Assembly (NCBI GenBank): GCA_902788605.1
Contig: CADAKX010000043.1
Coordinates: forward strand, 1-64,000
Length of the DNA: 64,000 nucleotides
Source of the DNA: an uncultured Prevotellaceae bacterium
GTDB taxonomy: Bacteria; Bacteroidota; Bacteroidia; Bacteroidales; Bacteroidaceae
Direction: 5' to 3'
Below the pieces are notes generated by a model. That model saw only the letters and a list, made by a program, of their open reading frames with translations, searched no databases and was not told where the DNA came from. Of this stretch, positions 1 to 8,647 are shown in pieces (the first letter of the stretch is position 1; each line of letters starts with the position of its first letter). Both the position numbers and the translations under genes were made by a program.

Positions 1-147
1 ATTGGACGGATGAATGTATCCGTGGTATCCGTTAGATCCGTGGTCGTTTTAAATCTTGCTCGTGATCGGCTCTTATATTCGAACACGGATGACTCGGATT
101 GGACGGATGAATGTATCCGTAGTATCCGTTAGATCCGTGGTCGTTTC
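1..147. repeat. Two direct copies of a ~50-bp ACGGATG/ATCCGT element
   Basis: Positions 1-50 and 98-147 are near-identical (one clear mismatch, GTGGTATCC versus GTAGTATCC). Each contains TCCGT motifs and the complementary ACGGA, so it can fold on itself. The spacer has GAACACGGATGACTCGGAT, the same wording as the repeat at 551-704 and at 4963-4990. No coding content is credible here. Confidence 0.85.
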
Positions 148-164
148 ATGTCCCTTCGTGGTCG

Positions 165-551
165 TTATACTACTATGCGTTCCTTTTCCAATTCATCGGA
201 GCATCCGAAGTTATAGAGTAAACCAAGCGTATAGCCTGTGGCGTGAAGATAATTGTAAACCTGAGACCTGTGAGCATCATCAAGCTCACTTACAGCCTTC
301 AGTTCTACTATTATCTTTCCATAGCAGACGAAATCTGCTTTGTAAGTTTGTTTTAGCTCTACACCATCGTACACGATTTTCAATTCCTTCTCACGTTCAT
401 ACGGGATTCCACGTCTCTGAAACTCTATTTCCAGCGCCTCCTGATATACCGCCTCTAAGAACCCATGACCCAGCTTGTTATAAACATGGAATGCGGCTCC
501 ATTGATGGCATATGTAAGATCACTGTATATTAGCATAAACGCTGATGTCAA
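165..551 (-). CDS. GxxExxY family protein (PD-(D/E)XK nuclease-like)
   Basis: A 128-residue protein with the family signature GHGFLEAVYQEAL at residues 28-40, then KADF (71-74) and IVELKA (80-85). The spaced D and ExK residues resemble the catalytic core of the PD-(D/E)XK nuclease fold, to which this family is usually assigned. Length is normal (about 125-130). No reaction has been established for the family as far as I know. It is flanked by the repeats at 1-147 and 551-704, and a paralogue at 5947-6327 is also flanked by repeats, which hints at an association with repeat DNA. No clear promoter or operon partner is visible. Confidence 0.85.
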   Translation of the reverse strand: MTSAFMLIYSDLTYAINGAAFHVYNKLGHGFLEAVYQEALEIEFQRRGIPYEREKELKIVYDGVELKQTYKADFVCYGKIIVELKAVSELDDAHRSQVYNYLHATGYTLGLLYNFGCSDELEKERIVV

Positions 552-704
552 TATTTGAACACGAAGTGCTCTGTTTATTTAATCGAACACGGATGGAACG
601 GATGACACGGATTGAACGAATAACTAATATTTGAACACGAAGTGCTCTGTTTATTTAATCGAACACGGATGGAACGGATGACACGGATTGAACGAATAAC
701 TAAT
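551..704. repeat. Perfect tandem duplication, 76-bp unit
   Basis: Units 551-626 and 627-702 are identical and the match runs to 704. Each unit holds GAACACGAAGTGCTCTG and GAACACGGATGGAACGGATG and is related to the 1-147 repeat. The exact identity suggests a recent duplication. The following 705-863 has no gene I can support. Confidence 0.9.
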
Positions 705-863
705 TGGCACACAGAAATCACAGAAAACTTATTGGAGGCATAGCCCCGAATAAAACACCGCTTATATAATATGACAAGGAATATGACAAGGGACAGTACG
801 TGTCATTGGGGACAAACTATGTTCTTTCGAATGCATTGACCCAAGCCTCAAGGTCGTTGAGGG

Positions 864-1481
864 TTATTCTGCTACCGCTCCTCTATTAACACCTTCGCGT
901 ATACGGGAAAGGTGAATTGAAAGTTTGAACACAAACAGATAAAAACCATAATCACTCAAGGAGAACAGCCTTCTTGCTTGTACTGTATTTCTATCAATAT
1001 ATTTTTGACTTACATGTAGCAACCTATCAAGAAAGACTACTGACTCGCCAAGTTCTCCAATGGATGGTAAATAGAACATGCTTGACACTTTCTGGGCCTT
1101 TACATCAGCAATGTGGTTCTTTATCTTCTCTTCTGAAGCACCGTATTGTAGCAACACCTTTATATAATTATTCAATTGAACAATAGGGGTGTACAACATT
1201 GTAGTAGGATATAACCTCGTATTATTCAAATCCATGTCACAAGTGTTTGACACTATCATACAGGGGCGCTGCTTTACTCCTAAGCCCAAATTCTCTATAT
1301 TGACAACAGGCATGTCACTCAATGCATCACCTTGATAGATAATGTCGGGCTCAAGCCCTATAGTAAACATGCGTTTATCAATATTTGCAGGAAAATCACG
1401 CAGTTGGGATATAAGTTGGTCGTAATTCTCTGCTGAAAGGTATTTAGGTAGATAGACTCTCAGGTCATCAAGTGGCATCAT
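864..1481 (-). CDS. Conserved protein of unknown function with SNTCD motif (third gene of TIGR04255 operon)
   Basis: A 205-residue soluble protein without signal peptide or membrane segment. Visible features are YQGDALSDMPVVNIE (about residues 49-63) and CMIVSNTCDMDL (about 74-85); the SNTCD block looks like a conserved core. I do not recognise a function. Its start overlaps the stop of the preceding gene by 4 nt (ATGA), so the two are translationally coupled and it is the last gene of a three-gene unit. The C-terminus may be altered: just past its stop, another frame reads SRITLNDLEAWVNAFERT and stop (about 805-865), which could be the tail of a lost gene. Confidence 0.7.
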   Translation of the reverse strand: MMPLDDLRVYLPKYLSAENYDQLISQLRDFPANIDKRMFTIGLEPDIIYQGDALSDMPVVNIENLGLGVKQRPCMIVSNTCDMDLNNTRLYPTTMLYTPIVQLNNYIKVLLQYGASEEKIKNHIADVKAQKVSSMFYLPSIGELGESVVFLDRLLHVSQKYIDRNTVQARRLFSLSDYGFYLFVFKLSIHLSRIREGVNRGAVAE

Positions 1482-1804
1482 AGCATTTCCCAGAAATGTT
1501 CATCAACTATCTGCTGTATGTCAGGATCAACTCCTGTCATATTGCCAGCCAAATTCTCAGCAAATTGCTTTACTACTTCAACATTAATCACATCTGTCAT
1601 TGAGATACTGCTATTCGATTCTGGCTGTTCGTTATATGAATAATTGACAAATGAGTCCCACTTTCCCGTGAAATCAACACTACTAGAGATGACCGACAAA
1701 TCGTCACCCATCTGCATATCACCATTCAGATTACCCAAAGCCGTCTGAGATACCCCAGTGAGCATTGTGGTAAGAAGGAAACTATATGTATTCGTCTTAT
1801 TCAT
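1478..1804 (-). CDS. Small unknown protein (second gene of TIGR04255 operon)
   Basis: A 108-residue acidic protein with no motif I recognise. The first 25 residues are weakly hydrophobic (SFLLTTMLTGVSQTALG) but not a convincing signal peptide. It overlaps the upstream gene by 8 nt and the downstream gene by 4 nt, which argues it is a genuine coupled gene and not a chance reading frame. A partner or adaptor role to the flanking proteins is only inference. Confidence 0.65.
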   Translation of the reverse strand: MNKTNTYSFLLTTMLTGVSQTALGNLNGDMQMGDDLSVISSSVDFTGKWDSFVNYSYNEQPESNSSISMTDVINVEVVKQFAENLAGNMTGVDPDIQQIVDEHFWEML

Positions 1805-2513
1805 TGTAAATGGGTTTTAATGAGTCTAACAAGGGTTCTTTCAATAATGAGAAGAAGAGGTTCTTTTCACTTTGATGGGCATTAAAGAGTTCCTGTTCAA
1901 TATTGCCTTTGAAATAATCATCAGCATATTCACGTGAGGTATCAATATCTATTAGACTACCGCTTTTTCCATTATAGTGACCATCATTCGCAAAAGTAAG
2001 GCCGTTAATGTATTCACCATCTGTTATTGATGTACGAATATTTAAACTCTTTACTGATTGAGCTCCTATCTTGTCAAAGCCAAATGTCATGGCCAATTCT
2101 GGAGTCACGTCATGGTCAATAAAATTGATATAACGATGACCAAGCCGAGTAATACGGCCTACTGCACCGCTATCAAAAGCTTTATTGAGCACCTTTATCG
2201 CGATGCGAGAGAACTCTTTCCATCCGATGTATGGCATCTTTGAGCTTAGGTTAATGACATCAGAACCTATCTGAATAACGGTCTTTTCCCCCTCAATACG
2301 ATATAATGGCTTGAACTTCAGGTTTGGATCACTCATTCGTATAGCTTCCGGAAGCTGTGAAATGGGCAGATTATTAACCGCACCTGGATAATCGCTGCGT
2401 ATTTGGTTGTATATGACACCAAAAACAGCACTATTCACAATATTGGTATCAAAACGTACCTCAATAATGCAATCTATCAGTGGGCATTTCTCCAATCGAA
2501 TAGGCAGTCTCAT
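1797..2513 (-). CDS. TIGR04255 family protein
   Basis: A 238-residue protein resembling the sporadically distributed TIGR04255 family: an N-terminal PLIDCIIEVRF block, a central IGWKEFSRI, then RLGHRYINFI, and a C-terminal acidic helix ending EKNLFFSLLKEPLL. Function unknown. The start at 2513 is preferred over an ATG at 2552 because AAAGGA lies about 9 nt before it and because the longer start would precede the likely transcription start. It heads an operon of three overlapping genes, a compact cassette in a repeat-rich region. Confidence 0.75.
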   Translation of the reverse strand: MRLPIRLEKCPLIDCIIEVRFDTNIVNSAVFGVIYNQIRSDYPGAVNNLPISQLPEAIRMSDPNLKFKPLYRIEGEKTVIQIGSDVINLSSKMPYIGWKEFSRIAIKVLNKAFDSGAVGRITRLGHRYINFIDHDVTPELAMTFGFDKIGAQSVKSLNIRTSITDGEYINGLTFANDGHYNGKSGSLIDIDTSREYADDYFKGNIEQELFNAHQSEKNLFFSLLKEPLLDSLKPIYNE

Positions 2514-2540
2514 ATCTTTATATCCTTTGTATTGTTTCTG

Positions 2541-2548
2541 CAAATATA
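2541..2548 (-). promoter_or_regulatory. -7 promoter box TATATTTG for the TIGR04255 operon
   Basis: On the minus strand TATATTTG fits the Bacteroidota -7 consensus TAnnTTTG. An AT-rich stretch with TTG lies upstream. The transcription start should fall near 2534, about 20 nt before the ATG at 2513. Confidence 0.7.
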
Positions 2549-2838
2549 GCAATTATTTATCAATAATCTGCTTTTAACACTGATTATTTAAATAAAAATG
2601 CAATTTATTATCTCTAATTTAACTGTTTTATGCTACAATTAATACTTTTTTCTCCGGATTCTATAGTCCCGTCAGGAGCCGCGTTGAGCTACGCTCGAGC
2701 CTGCTCACGCTCGACAATGCTCGAATATGATTCGGCATTGCTCTCGCTTAACCGCAGCCTTATCTGTCATCTATATGTATTCTACCTGTATTCTATGTGT
2801 ATTCTACCCCCAACGAAACACAACCTCATAAGTGCTGT

Positions 2839-3212
2839 TTAGCTCCTTGTTCCGTAAAATTCAGCGTACCACTCGGCGAAATGGCGCAGGCCCTCGCGCA
2901 AGGTTATCTTTGGCGTGAAGCCGAAGTCGCGCTCAAGAGCTGTGGCATCAGCATAGGTGGTGGGCACATCGCCTGGCTGCATGGGGACAAGCTGCTTGTG
3001 GGCATCGAAGTCAAAGTTCTGAGGCAGCACGCCGGCACGAACAAGCTCTTCCTGAAGGATAGTAACAAAGTCGAGCAGGTTCTCGGGCTGACCGCCACCA
3101 ATGTTATAAACGGTATAGGGTGGTACAGGCAGGCCGTCATCGCCATTCTTGCGCTCGGGGACTCCTTGCATCACGCGCAAACTCGTCAAGATAGTCGATA
3201 GTAACTTTCATA
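2839..3212 (-). pseudogene. UDP-glucuronate/UDP-sugar epimerase, C-terminal remnant
   Basis: About 110 residues match the C-terminal third of NAD-dependent UDP-sugar epimerases: VYNIGGGQPENLLDFV, then MQPGDVPTTYADATALE and GLRHFAEWYAEFYG. The N-terminal Rossmann fold (GxxGxxG) and the YxxxK catalytic region are missing. Coding sense is lost around 3185-3212, where another frame reads TIDYLDEF, suggesting a frameshift at the breakpoint. It lies directly downstream of ugd, the usual source of UDP-glucuronate for such an epimerase. The 286 nt before the next gene (2553-2838) hold only GCTCGA-rich low-complexity DNA. Confidence 0.8.
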
Positions 3213-3217
3213 CCCTA

Positions 3218-3428
3218 CTACTTGAAAAGCTTACGGGCATCCCTATGAGCCTTGCCAGCGTGCAACTCGTCGAAAGCACGTGTGAGGCTGTCCTCGACCA
3301 TCTTCTGCTGAGCCTGCTTCTTAGTCTGCTCGTGCTCCAGCGCCTGACGCACCCGAGGGAAGATAGAAGATGTGTGATGGCTGAAGGCTGATGTTTTAGT
3401 CTCGCTTGAAGATGTCGCGAGTGTAAAC
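3218..3428 (-). pseudogene. Scrambled gene ends: duplicate ugd 3' tail and an unidentified C-terminal fragment
   Basis: At 3396-3428 the minus strand encodes [10 protein letters not shown] and a stop, the same ten residues that end the intact Ugd (3471-3500), but with different codons, so it is not a recent copy. After a stretch of ATCTTC-type repeat, 3218-3356 encodes an open fragment containing RVRQALEHEQTKKQAQQKM and ending DARKLFK and a stop, which I cannot assign. Together with the epimerase remnant this looks like a decayed second sugar-nucleotide locus. Confidence 0.6.
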
Positions 3429-3467
3429 CTATAGATGTCTGATGGAAGAGGTAAGATGGAAGATGTG

Positions 3468-4862
3468 TCAATCCCTTTTAAATATGTCGCGAGTGTATAC
3501 TTTCTCGCTCACATCATCCAAACAAGAATCATAGCGGTTGGCAATGATGGCTTTGCTCTGGGCTTTGAACTTAGCGAGGTCGTTAATTACCTGTGAACCA
3601 AAGAATGATTCTCCATCAGGAATAGTAGGTTCATAGATGATGACCTCAGCGCCTTTAGCCTTGATACGCTTCATAATGCCCTGGATGGCAGACTGACGGA
3701 AGTTGTCTGAGTTTGACTTCATGGTCAGGCGATAGACACCTATGACGCATTTCTGTTCACGATTGGCATCCCACTGGCTGCTGCCTTCATAATAACCGGC
3801 TTTGCGGAGTACCTCATCGGCTATGAAGTCCTTACGAGTGCGGTTGCTCTCAACTATGGCGGTCATCATGTTCTGAGGTACATCGGCATAGTTAGCCAGC
3901 AACTGCTTGGTGTCCTTAGGCAAGCAGTAGCCGCCATAGCCAAATGATGGGTTATTATAGTGGGTTCCAATACGCGGATCGAGACCTACACCAGAAATAA
4001 TGGCCTTAGAATCGAGACCCTTGACCTCTGCATAAGTGTCAAGCTCGTTGAAGTAGCTGACACGTAGTGCCAGATATGTGTTTGCGAAGAGTTTAACTGC
4101 CTCTGCTTCAGTCATTCCCATAAGGAGACAAGGGATACCCTTGTCGAGTTGAGAGTTGAGAGTGTAGAGTGTAGAGTTTGCTTCCGCGTTATGTGAATCC
4201 TTTGAAGGGCCAATGGCACCTTCAATGAGGAGAGAGGCGAAGGTCTTCGCCTTTTCCTCGGCATCGGGAGCACCAATGGCGGTGATGGCGGCGTTTTCCT
4301 CGTCCCATTTCTTGTCGCGATCGGCAGGAAGGATTTTTGGATAGCCCACGATGATGCGTGAGGGATAGAGGTTGTCGTAAAGCGCCTTTGACTCTCGAAG
4401 GAACTCGGGAGAGAAAAGCAGGTTGAATTTCTTATCCTTTAACGCTGGGTCTGTCAAAAACTTCAGGGCGTACTTGACATAGAGCGAGCGACAATAGCCT
4501 ACGGGGATGGTACTCTTTATGACCATCACGGCATCAGGGTTGACGCTCAATACCAAGTCAATAACATCCTCGATATGGTGTGTATCGAAGAAGTTTTTCT
4601 GAGGGTCATAGTTGGTAGGGGCTGCAATAACTACATAGTCTGCGTCTTTATAAGCTGCTGCGCCATCGAGCGTGGCTGTGAGGTCTAACTGCTTTTCAGC
4701 CAAATATTTCTCGATGTAATCGTCCTGGATGGGAGAGATCTTCTTGTTGATCTTCTCCACCTTTTCAGGGATTACATCTACTGCTGTTACATGATTGTGT
4801 TGCGCCAACAATGTGGCGATACTCATACCGACATAGCCGGTTCCTGCTACTGCTATATTCAT
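3468..4862 (-). CDS. ugd: UDP-glucose 6-dehydrogenase
   Basis: Oxidises UDP-glucose to UDP-glucuronate with two NAD+, in the cytoplasm, supplying precursors for capsule or exopolysaccharide. The 464-residue protein starts with the NAD-binding GTGYVGMS (7-14), has KSTIPVG (about 114-120), and the catalytic region GGYCLPKD with its Cys. An unusual segment, about residues 222-245, reads [14 protein letters not shown] and is encoded by CTCAACT/CTACACT heptamers (4143-4180); other members go directly from the EGA segment to the [11 protein letters not shown] helix. The frame is kept, so the enzyme may still work. No TAnnTTTG box is seen upstream; repeats begin about 60 nt before the start. Confidence 0.93.
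   Translation of the reverse strand: MNIAVAGTGYVGMSIATLLAQHNHVTAVDVIPEKVEKINKKISPIQDDYIEKYLAEKQLDLTATLDGAAAYKDADYVVIAAPTNYDPQKNFFDTHHIEDVIDLVLSVNPDAVMVIKSTIPVGYCRSLYVKYALKFLTDPALKDKKFNLLFSPEFLRESKALYDNLYPSRIIVGYPKILPADRDKKWDEENAAITAIGAPDAEEKAKTFASLLIEGAIGPSKDSHNAEANSTLYTLNSQLDKGIPCLLMGMTEAEAVKLFANTYLALRVSYFNELDTYAEVKGLDSKAIISGVGLDPRIGTHYNNPSFGYGGYCLPKDTKQLLANYADVPQNMMTAIVESNRTRKDFIADEVLRKAGYYEGSSQWDANREQKCVIGVYRLTMKSNSDNFRQSAIQGIMKRIKAKGAEVIIYEPTIPDGESFFGSQVINDLAKFKAQSKAIIANRYDSCLDDVSEKVYTRDIFKRD
4143..4180. repeat. In-frame heptamer repeat inside ugd
   Basis: The plus strand reads GAGTTGA GAGTTGA GAGTGTA GAGTGTA GAGTTTG, a 7-bp periodicity. The same kind of sequence normally lies between genes. 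Here it encodes TLYTLNSQL within Ugd without breaking the frame. Confidence 0.75.
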
Positions 4863-4922
4863 AAATTTACTACGCTAATTTATATTTTATTTATTTCACA
4901 CAGATATCATAGTTTTATCTTC

Positions 4923-5160
4923 GTCTCGCAGAAAGCGCGGAAAACGCAGAAATCTTTAAGCGAACACGGATAACTCGGATGGAACGGATGACTTTTTATC
5001 ACACGCAGAAAGCGCGGAAAGCGCAGAAATATCCTTCAGGGCGACTATTAAAACACCTTTTGCGCGGATGCGCGAAATCATTTCTGCGATTTCTGCGAGA
5101 CCATTACTTCTCGCGCTGAGAGTTTATAGCACGCAGAAAGCGCAGATAGCGCAGAAATTT
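4923..5160. repeat. GCAGAAA-type repeat array, copy 1
   Basis: Contains CGCAGAAAGCGCGGAAA units, an ACGGATGGAACGGATG unit like that at 551-704, and a core of about 120 bp (GGGCGACTATTAAAACACC, then GCGCGGATGCGCGAAATCA) that recurs at 5750-5870 and 6365-6490. The strands complement each other (GCAGAAA versus TTTCTGC), so transcripts could form long hairpins. Confidence 0.85.
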
Positions 5161-5200
5161 AGAGCGCTAGAGCGCTCCCTTGTCAGGAGGCTACAGAGCA

Positions 5201-5665
5201 TCAGGGCATGTCGCCGCTCCAACCGTGACCAAGGTCCCAGTGGTGGTCGTAGACGAACTCGAAGTATGGGAGGGAGAACTCCTGTTCCAGCAGTTCGGTG
5301 AGTTCGTCTTGCAGAGGCTCTGCCCACTTGCCTACCAGCACAATGAACTTATTAACGTTCCAAGCGACACGACCACGGGGAACCTGGGTATAGTCGCCAG
5401 TGAATTTGGTTTCCTCGTTCTTGGCTTGAGCCTTAAAGTATTCCTTGGCCCAAATCTGGCGGTGCAGCTTGGGGTAGTTGATGAAAGGTATGCCCTTTTC
5501 GGCAGCCTCTTCCACCATCTTGGGCGTCACCTCTTTCTTGTGCACCCCAAAGAAGCTATGCTCCTCTGGGTCGTACCAGAAGATGCCGATGCATGGCATC
5601 TGCTCGTCGAAGGATTTCATATCCGCCATTTGGGCAGCATGTTCTTTATCACTTAGTTGAGTCAT
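5201..5665 (-). CDS. Conserved hypothetical protein
   Basis: A 154-residue soluble acidic protein without signal peptide or membrane helix. Notable stretches are CIGIFWYDPEEHSFFGVHKK (about residues 25-44), VPRGRVAWNV (about 95-104), and a His/Trp-rich tail YDHHWDLGHGWSGD. I do not recognise a named family, but the composition and codon use look like a real gene. It is bounded on both sides by GCAGAAA repeat arrays and seems to be a single-gene unit. Confidence 0.75.
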   Translation of the reverse strand: MTQLSDKEHAAQMADMKSFDEQMPCIGIFWYDPEEHSFFGVHKKEVTPKMVEEAAEKGIPFINYPKLHRQIWAKEYFKAQAKNEETKFTGDYTQVPRGRVAWNVNKFIVLVGKWAEPLQDELTELLEQEFSLPYFEFVYDHHWDLGHGWSGDMP

Positions 5666-5744
5666 AATACTATTTCAACATTAATTTCCATGCAATCTAT
5701 CAATAATTATTTATATCGAACACAAATCGCACGGATGTCTTTTT

Positions 5745-5945
5745 ATCGCTCGCAGAAAGCGCGGATAGCGCAGAAATATCCTTCTGGGCGACTATTAAAA
5801 CACCTTTTGCGCGGATGCGCGAAATCATTTCTGCGGTTTCAGCGATTTCTGCGAGACAATATCACACGCGCGGAGGGTTTTATCGCACGCAGAAATCGCG
5901 GAAACCGCAGAAATTATGATCTGCGATATCTGCGAGACAAATTAA
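5745..5945. repeat. GCAGAAA-type repeat array, copy 2
   Basis: Repeats the core seen at 4995-5118 and adds a second module, CACACGCGCGGAGGGTTTTA followed by CGCACGCAGAAATCGCGG, that recurs at 6635-6735. It ends at the stop codon of the GxxExxY gene at 5947. Confidence 0.85.
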
Positions 5946-5946
5946 A

Positions 5947-6327
5947 CTAGAGTCCATTTGCCACACGGGTAATGGCTCCAGCCAGAATGTCATCCACATT
6001 GAAGTTAACCAATATTCCCAAGCGCTTATCCAGCAACCTGCAATAGGTCAGCGTCTGCTTGAAATAGACATCCTTCATTTCAGCCACTGATTTCAGCTCC
6101 ACTATCACTTGGTCTTCGACAAGGAGATCCAAACGGAGATCTGTCTTCAGTGCATTACCTTTATAGATAATAGGCACCTGTTTTTGGCGTTCAACTTTCA
6201 GACCGCGTTGTTCCAACTCATATACAAGTGCCTCTTCGTAGACAGACTCCAAAAGTCCAGGTCCGAGTGTCTTGTATACTTCGTAGATGGCACCGCGAAT
6301 CTCGTATGAGATCTTATTTATCGTCAT
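5947..6327 (-). CDS. GxxExxY family protein, second copy
   Basis: A 126-residue paralogue of the gene at 165-551. Signature GPGLLESVYEEAL at residues 22-34, RLDLLV (65-70) and VIVELKS (74-80), again the spaced D and ExK of the PD-(D/E)XK-like fold. Full length. GCAGAAA-type repeat arrays touch both ends. The two copies in this window are divergent (not a recent duplication), yet both sit in repeat clusters. Biological role unknown. Confidence 0.88.
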   Translation of the reverse strand: MTINKISYEIRGAIYEVYKTLGPGLLESVYEEALVYELEQRGLKVERQKQVPIIYKGNALKTDLRLDLLVEDQVIVELKSVAEMKDVYFKQTLTYCRLLDKRLGILVNFNVDDILAGAITRVANGL

Positions 6328-6354
6328 TTTCTCGCTGAGATTATAATTGCTCTC

Positions 6355-6735
6355 GCGCGAAGTTATTTGGGCACGCAGAAACCGCGGATAGCGCAGAAAT
6401 ATCCTTCTGGGCGACTATTAAAACACCTTTTGCGCGAATGCGCGAAATCATTTCTGCGATTTCTGCGATTTCTGCGAGACCACTACTTCTCGCACGGAGA
6501 GTTTATAGCACGCAGATAGCGCAGATAGCGCAGAAATTGTATTTGCTCTGCAAATATTTGGTATATGCAGCCACGCGAGGCATTTTTCCGAAGGAAAACA
6601 TTTCTGCGATTTCTGCGATTTCTGCGAGACAATATCACACGCGCGGAGGGTTTTATCGCACGCAGAAATCGCGGAAACCGCAGAAATTATGATCTGCGAT
6701 GTCTGCGATATCTGCGAGACAATATCACCAAAGGC
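6355..6735. repeat. GCAGAAA-type repeat array, copy 3, with inverted CCTCGAG module
   Basis: Contains the 120-bp core again, the CACGCGCGGAGGGTTTTA module again, and at about 6537-6600 a module (GCTCTGCAAATATTTGGTAT ... GGCATTTTTCCGAAGG) that recurs in the opposite orientation at 10943-11010 and 11225-11292. Confidence 0.85.
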
Positions 6736-6753
6736 TCTGCATGAGGCTGCAGC

Positions 6754-7668
6754 TTAAAAGGTGACTTCGTAACCGGGGAGCCAGTCGGTGTCGAGGGTGA
6801 TGCCGATGGTGGAGGAGCCGGTGGTGAAGATGGGGCCGGAGATGGTGGTCTCGGCATTACGCTTCAGGGGCACAGCGGGGATGTGCTTGATGAAGAGCAC
6901 CTGGTCGTTGGCATCCAAGGCCTCGATGGTGATGTCAATATTATCGGACTCGGAGGCCAGGAAGGGATAGCTGGCGATCTTCAGCAGGTTGGCATCGTCG
7001 GTATTGGCACTCTGCGTCTGCGTGAAGCCGTTGTTATCCAGGGCGTAACCCGTGGTGGGGTTGAAACGCTTGCCGCCCTTGGCATAGGTGGTGCGCATGC
7101 GCTTGACACTGACCGAACGGACATCGGTAGAACGGATGGTCAGTTTGGGAGTCAGGCGCTTTAGAGTGAGCTCCAATTGGAGGGGATTACCGCTGGTCAC
7201 CGTGACATCCTGCGTCAGCGCGAAGGTCTCGCGGGGCTTGTCGCTGGTGAAAGCGGCCTCTGTGAGACTGGTCAGCACAAACTCGTCGGAGCTGCTATAG
7301 AAATAGCCCAGGGCCAACAGGGTGTAGTGACCAATGGGGAGGTCGGCAGTGAAATCATTGAAGCTGATAACAGAGCCGTCATTCTTTACCTGAGTCTTCT
7401 TGTAAACCTCTTTGTTGTCTTCATCGTAGAATGCCAGGGTTATTGCCTTCAGGTTATCATATTTACTGGGATCCTCTGCGCCTCGCGTCATAGCGCGAGC
7501 CTCATCGAAATCCGTCATGGTTGTCTTGAACTCGTTGACATGGACCTTAATCGGAACCAAGGTCACACTGTCTTCTACGGGGTTCTCTACGACAATGGGT
7601 TGTTCACTCTCGTTGCTGCAAGCAGCAAACAGCAGGCTCAGGCCTGCAAAGATTAATTTAGCGTTCAT
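6754..7668 (-). CDS. FimB/Mfa2-type fimbrial lipoprotein
   Basis: A 304-residue exported lipoprotein: signal peptide MNAKLIFAGLSLLFAAC with lipobox FAAC (Cys17), then two beta-rich domains typical of FimB/Mfa2-like anchor or minor fimbrillin subunits. The C-terminus SSTIGITLDTDWLPG is shared with the neighbouring lipoprotein (GGLSIGITLDTDWKG), so the two are paralogues. An ARAMTRG stretch near residue 60 could be an Arg-gingipain-like processing site, as in Bacteroidota fimbrillins. It is the last gene of an operon headed by a NusG-like gene, with 124 nt to the previous gene. A role in cell-surface fimbriae is inferred. Confidence 0.75.
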   Translation of the reverse strand: MNAKLIFAGLSLLFAACSNESEQPIVVENPVEDSVTLVPIKVHVNEFKTTMTDFDEARAMTRGAEDPSKYDNLKAITLAFYDEDNKEVYKKTQVKNDGSVISFNDFTADLPIGHYTLLALGYFYSSSDEFVLTSLTEAAFTSDKPRETFALTQDVTVTSGNPLQLELTLKRLTPKLTIRSTDVRSVSVKRMRTTYAKGGKRFNPTTGYALDNNGFTQTQSANTDDANLLKIASYPFLASESDNIDITIEALDANDQVLFIKHIPAVPLKRNAETTISGPIFTTGSSTIGITLDTDWLPGYEVTF

Positions 7669-7792
7669 ACTACTATAGTTTTAAATTTATAAACAATAAA
7701 TTCAACTGAACTGATAAGTAGTAGCAATAGACTTATTTTGTGATGGACCTCGGAGACTGGCTCACCGTCCATCGACTTAGGTAAAGGTTGGA

Positions 7793-8647
7793 TTAAAACG
7801 TAATATGGGTCTCGCCCTTCCAATCGGTGTCGAGGGTGATGCCTATCGACAGGCCACCACCGGTGCCACCAAAGAAGGGACCCGTGAACCACGTGATCTT
7901 CTCGCGCTCCATGGGGATGTCAAACTCGCGATTAATGAGCTCGACGCCAGAAGCGTCGAAAGCGGTGACCGTGAGGTGAATGGTGCCCTCGGTATCGTGG
8001 AGATAGGTGTACAGGTCGAACTGCTTCTGGTCTGAAGCAACATCGAAGTCCATCGTCTGGATGCTGTTGACACTACCCAAACCGGTATGGGCATCAAAGG
8101 CACCAGAGCCGCCCTTGTACTGAAACCGCAACTGGGACACTGTCTCGGGGACATCGTCGGTGATCTCTACGCGACAAAGGGAGACAATGCGCTGGGGAGT
8201 GACCAATAGGGTATGGTTCTCGGCCGTGACCTCAACATCCTCGATATAGGTGAGGAAGGTGTCACTAAAGCCTTGGTTGTTCTTGAATTGTATCTTCGTC
8301 AGGTCGGTCATCGTGGGATTACCATTACTGCTATGGGCCACGACCACCAACTGATAGGTGCCTGGTTCGAGCTGGAAACTGGCCTTGCCATAGTTGGCAT
8401 CGCCAGCTTTCTGGTTGATCTGTTTCACTCGCTGGCCGTCAACACTATACACGGCATAGTTGATATGGGTGGGGGTGGTTGACTGACTGCGGGTGACCTC
8501 GTCGAAAGGGGTCTTCCCTATCTGATAAATACTGACTGTCAGGTTGCCTGCGACTGCTTCATCGCCTTCGTCCTCGCTGTCCCAACTGGGCTTTTCACAA
8601 GCCACCAGCAGCAGGAGGGCACTCAACCAGAAAATCATTCTTTTCAT
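7793..8647 (-). CDS. FimB/Mfa2-type lipoprotein
   Basis: A 284-residue lipoprotein starting MKRMIFWLSALLLLVAC (lipobox LVAC, Cys17). The ATG at 8647 is chosen over 8737 because the signal peptide begins there and it overlaps the upstream stop in an ATGA. The first domain carries YQLVVVAHSSNGN and the C-terminal domain ends SIGITLDTDWKGETHITF, as in FimB/Mfa2-like proteins. It is paralogous to the next gene at 6754. Likely an outer-membrane-anchored fimbrial subunit or anchor; the exact structure is not determined. Confidence 0.78.
   Translation of the reverse strand: MKRMIFWLSALLLLVACEKPSWDSEDEGDEAVAGNLTVSIYQIGKTPFDEVTRSQSTTPTHINYAVYSVDGQRVKQINQKAGDANYGKASFQLEPGTYQLVVVAHSSNGNPTMTDLTKIQFKNNQGFSDTFLTYIEDVEVTAENHTLLVTPQRIVSLCRVEITDDVPETVSQLRFQYKGGSGAFDAHTGLGSVNSIQTMDFDVASDQKQFDLYTYLHDTEGTIHLTVTAFDASGVELINREFDIPMEREKITWFTGPFFGGTGGGLSIGITLDTDWKGETHITF

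Noticed and set aside
805..865. SRITLNDLEAWVNAFERT tail as the end of an excisionase-like gene
   Set aside because: Only about 20 residues are visible and no upstream part in this frame; too short to annotate as a gene.
2553..2838. Short plus-strand frames upstream of the epimerase remnant
   Set aside because: The sequence is GCTCGA-rich low-complexity DNA without ribosome binding sites or recognisable product.
5068..6692. Plus-strand frames such as those reading MREIISAISARPLLLA
   Set aside because: They are translations of the GCAGAAA repeat arrays.
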